Assembly (NCBI GenBank): GCA_030148705.1
Contig: JASBSY010000009.1
Span: 1-64,000, forward strand
Source of the DNA: Pukyongia sp.
GTDB taxonomy: Bacteria > Bacteroidota > Bacteroidia > Flavobacteriales > Flavobacteriaceae
DNA: 64,000 nucleotides
Direction: 5' to 3'
Shown here: piece after piece, positions 62,295 to 64,000 of the stretch
Layout: the number at the start of each line of letters is the position of its first letter
Position numbering within the stretch: the first letter of the stretch is position 1
The notes under the pieces: generated by a model
The model's input: the letters and a program-made list of their open reading frames with translations, nothing else
What the model was told of the DNA's origin: nothing
The model's database searches: none
Position numbers and translations under genes: made by a program

Positions 62295-63338
62295 ATGAAA
62301 CTATACTTTTTTGTCGGTTTGCTGTTGATGTTTGAAGCCTGTCAGAAGAATCAAGATCCAATAGCGCACAATGAAGCCTCATCCCAACGCTACACGGGGC
62401 CGATAATCGATATGCACCTGCACGCGGCTTTTCTCGAAGACTTTGGCGGAGGAGCGCCCATTTGTGTCAATCAAGGAAAGATGAGCCTGCACGGTTGGGA
62501 TCCTGCAAGTCCGATTTCTTTAGATAAACTAATTAACTGTGAGGTGATGATTGCAGCTGCTGTTAATAATGAAGCCCTGATGTCGGAATCTTTGGCGATG
62601 CTCGAAAAGCACAATATCTATGCGGTGACCTTCGGCCCCCTGGAGCGAGTTACAGAGTGGTCGGCTAAATCTCCCCGGCGGATTATTCCTGCGCTCGCAT
62701 TTACGTCTTCAAGTACTGTCGATTACTCGCTATCCGAGTATCGCGAGTTACACAAAAGTGGTAAACTCCGTGTTTTTGCTGAAATAACAGCGCAATACCT
62801 TGGAAAAACGCTGAACGACAGTATTTATGATGCTTACTGGTCACTGGCCCAGGAATTAGATATCCCGGTGGGGGTTCATCTTGGGGAAGGCCCTCCCGGA
62901 GGCGCTCATCTTATGGGTGGTCCCGAACCATCTGAATACCGTGTAGCCCTTGGGAGTCCGTTTCAACTGGAAGAAGTCCTGATTAAATATCCGAAACTAA
63001 GAATTTACGTGATGCACTACGCATCCCCCATGGTCGATGAAATGATAGCCATGCTTTATGCACACCCGCAATTATACGTCGATATAGCCGCAAATAACTG
63101 GGGATCTCCCAAAGCCCACTTTTTTTCACAACTGCAAAGACTCATCAATGCAGGCTTTGAAGAACGGATTTTATGGGGCTCCGACCAAATGGCATGGCCT
63201 CAAACCATTGAAATCGCTCTGAATACAATTCAGGAGGCCCCTTTTCTGTCTGAAACACAGAAAATGAATATCTTGTATGCGAATGCGGTGCAGTTTTTAA
63301 GATTGAGTTCGGAAGAAACTGAGGGGCATCTGAAATAG
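62295..63338 (+). CDS. Amidohydrolase-family lipoprotein
   Basis: Encodes 347 residues. Lipobox LMFEAC (Cys near 14). Metal-site motifs of the amidohydrolase TIM barrel: DMHLHA (HxH near residue 40), VHLGEG (third histidine), a His in YVMHYASP and an Asp in WGSDQMAW (about 295). It resembles the amidohydrolase_2 (ACMSD/uronate isomerase-like) subgroup. Likely hydrolysis or decarboxylation of a cyclic substrate; not known. ATG 62295 begins the signal. Confidence 0.85.
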   Translation: MKLYFFVGLLLMFEACQKNQDPIAHNEASSQRYTGPIIDMHLHAAFLEDFGGGAPICVNQGKMSLHGWDPASPISLDKLINCEVMIAAAVNNEALMSESLAMLEKHNIYAVTFGPLERVTEWSAKSPRRIIPALAFTSSSTVDYSLSEYRELHKSGKLRVFAEITAQYLGKTLNDSIYDAYWSLAQELDIPVGVHLGEGPPGGAHLMGGPEPSEYRVALGSPFQLEEVLIKYPKLRIYVMHYASPMVDEMIAMLYAHPQLYVDIAANNWGSPKAHFFSQLQRLINAGFEERILWGSDQMAWPQTIEIALNTIQEAPFLSETQKMNILYANAVQFLRLSSEETEGHLK

Positions 63339-63412
63339 GAGCCCGGTGATAGTACCGGATGTTAAGTTTAATAAAAGCCAGTTAAAGTATCATATTATTT
63401 AAATACCGAATT

Positions 63413-64000
63413 ATGAAATTGAGAATAGTTGTATTACTGTCGCTTTTCCTGCTTACCCAACAGGTCTTTACTCAGAATAACCAAACCCACGCTTTGGTCA
63501 ATGTCGATGTGTTCAACGGAGAACCGGATTATTTAAAGGGGATGACCATCCTGGTTGTAACCGGTAAGATTAAGGACATCTTCAAAACCGGGAGTCGAAT
63601 AATCCACGACTCAATAAACCAAATCGACTTAAGCGGGCATTATGTACTTCCCGGGCTTATAGACACTCATATTCATATGGGGATGAAGGGCCTGTCCGAC
63701 TCGGCCGAAGCTTCTAGGCAGGAATTCAGAAGGTGGATCTATCACGGTGTGACTTCGGTAAGGGATATGGGAGGCGATGCCAGGGCACTTGCTCGCGAAG
63801 ACCAATTAATCCGACAAGGCCTTCAGCCGGGTCCTGATATTTATTTTTCTGCTACGGTGGGGAGCAGCGATATGATCGCCAAAGATATGCGCTTAAAACG
63901 CGTTACCCGGGGTGTGGGAATTGAAAAAGCCGGCTATGTGATAGAGGCCACAGAAAATTTGGACGCCAGTCAGGCCGTCGCCAATGCCATTGAAAGTGGG
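63413..64000 (+). CDS. Amidohydrolase (imidazolonepropionase-like), 3' end outside the window
   Basis: An open frame of 196 codons runs from ATG 63413 to the last base. A signal peptide is at about 1-21 (LLSLFLLTQQVFTQ). Then VNVDVFNGEPDY, VLPGLIDTHIHMG with the HxH metal motif at about 85-87 and VTSVRDMGGD, typical of the metal-dependent hydrolases of imidazolonepropionase type. The rest is cut off, so completeness is unknown. It follows another amidohydrolase gene by 75 nt. Confidence 0.87.
   Translation, partial: MKLRIVVLLSLFLLTQQVFTQNNQTHALVNVDVFNGEPDYLKGMTILVVTGKIKDIFKTGSRIIHDSINQIDLSGHYVLPGLIDTHIHMGMKGLSDSAEASRQEFRRWIYHGVTSVRDMGGDARALAREDQLIRQGLQPGPDIYFSATVGSSDMIAKDMRLKRVTRGVGIEKAGYVIEATENLDASQAVANAIESG

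Noticed and set aside
1-64000. CRISPR array, tRNA or rRNA genes
   Set aside because: No regularly spaced short direct repeats and no tRNA- or rRNA-like sequence were recognised by eye. A dedicated tool could still find a tRNA.

Overview
The window looks like chromosomal DNA of a marine-type flavobacterium (Bacteroidota, Flavobacteriaceae). Grounds: a type IX secretion C-terminal sorting domain on a BNR-repeat protein, ten paralogues of the flavobacterial 'MIKFFR...LVVIGILIAL' membrane family (DUF6090-like), many lipoproteins, no clear Shine-Dalgarno signals, and promoter -7 boxes of the Bacteroidetes type (TAnnTTTG). No rRNA, tRNA, CRISPR array or transposase gene was recognised.

Region 1 (about 1-4.1 kb) has the architecture of a chromosomal integron gene-cassette array. 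Short plus-strand genes alternate with long (about 150-185 bp), mutually similar, imperfectly palindromic repeats bounded by RYYYAAC-like and GTT-like core sites. The start of each of three cassettes is complementary to the core box at its own end, as expected for attC recombination. Cassettes carry a small lipoprotein-like gene, a DUF6090-like gene, a membrane protein, a complete HigB/HigA toxin-antitoxin pair with a palindromic operator, and a small membrane protein. No integrase lies in the window; it could be to the left or absent. Diverged relatives of the same repeat occur at about 6.6, 9.4 and 15.2 kb.

Region 2 (4.1-26.5 kb) is mixed accessory metabolism: a methyltransferase, a BASS-family transporter, a TolB-like propeller, peptidases (M61-like, M28, S41 and an HELGH protein), a beta-lactamase-fold serine hydrolase, a heavy-metal-binding/hydrolase fusion lipoprotein, a two-RCK potassium channel, glutaminase, RidA-like, DUF1428 and VOC proteins, a large BNR-repeat protein, VanZ and a membrane-anchored winged-helix regulator.

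Region 3 (26.6-51.4 kb) is dominated by nine more DUF6090-like genes. Two follow a promoter-like 45-bp repeat at 26.6 kb. A second copy of that repeat at 28.5 kb precedes a closely spaced run: a GSSR-motif membrane protein, an MBOAT acyltransferase, four tandem DUF6090-like genes, a PLP decarboxylase, a DNA alkylation repair-like protein, a RidA-like lipoprotein and another DUF6090-like gene. Then come a vanadium haloperoxidase/PAP2 protein, a hybrid histidine kinase, a T9SS cargo protein, a TPR/HTH regulator, an alcohol dehydrogenase, a small lipoprotein gene split by a -1 frameshift at a slippery heptamer, and two more DUF6090-like genes.

Region 4 (51.4-64 kb) starts with a thioredoxin-like gene and a MarR regulator whose promoters share a similar layout with palindromic operator candidates. 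It continues with a 1117-residue secreted protein of unknown function, an AraC regulator, membrane proteins, an APC permease, an S9 peptidase and two amidohydrolases, the last cut by the window end.
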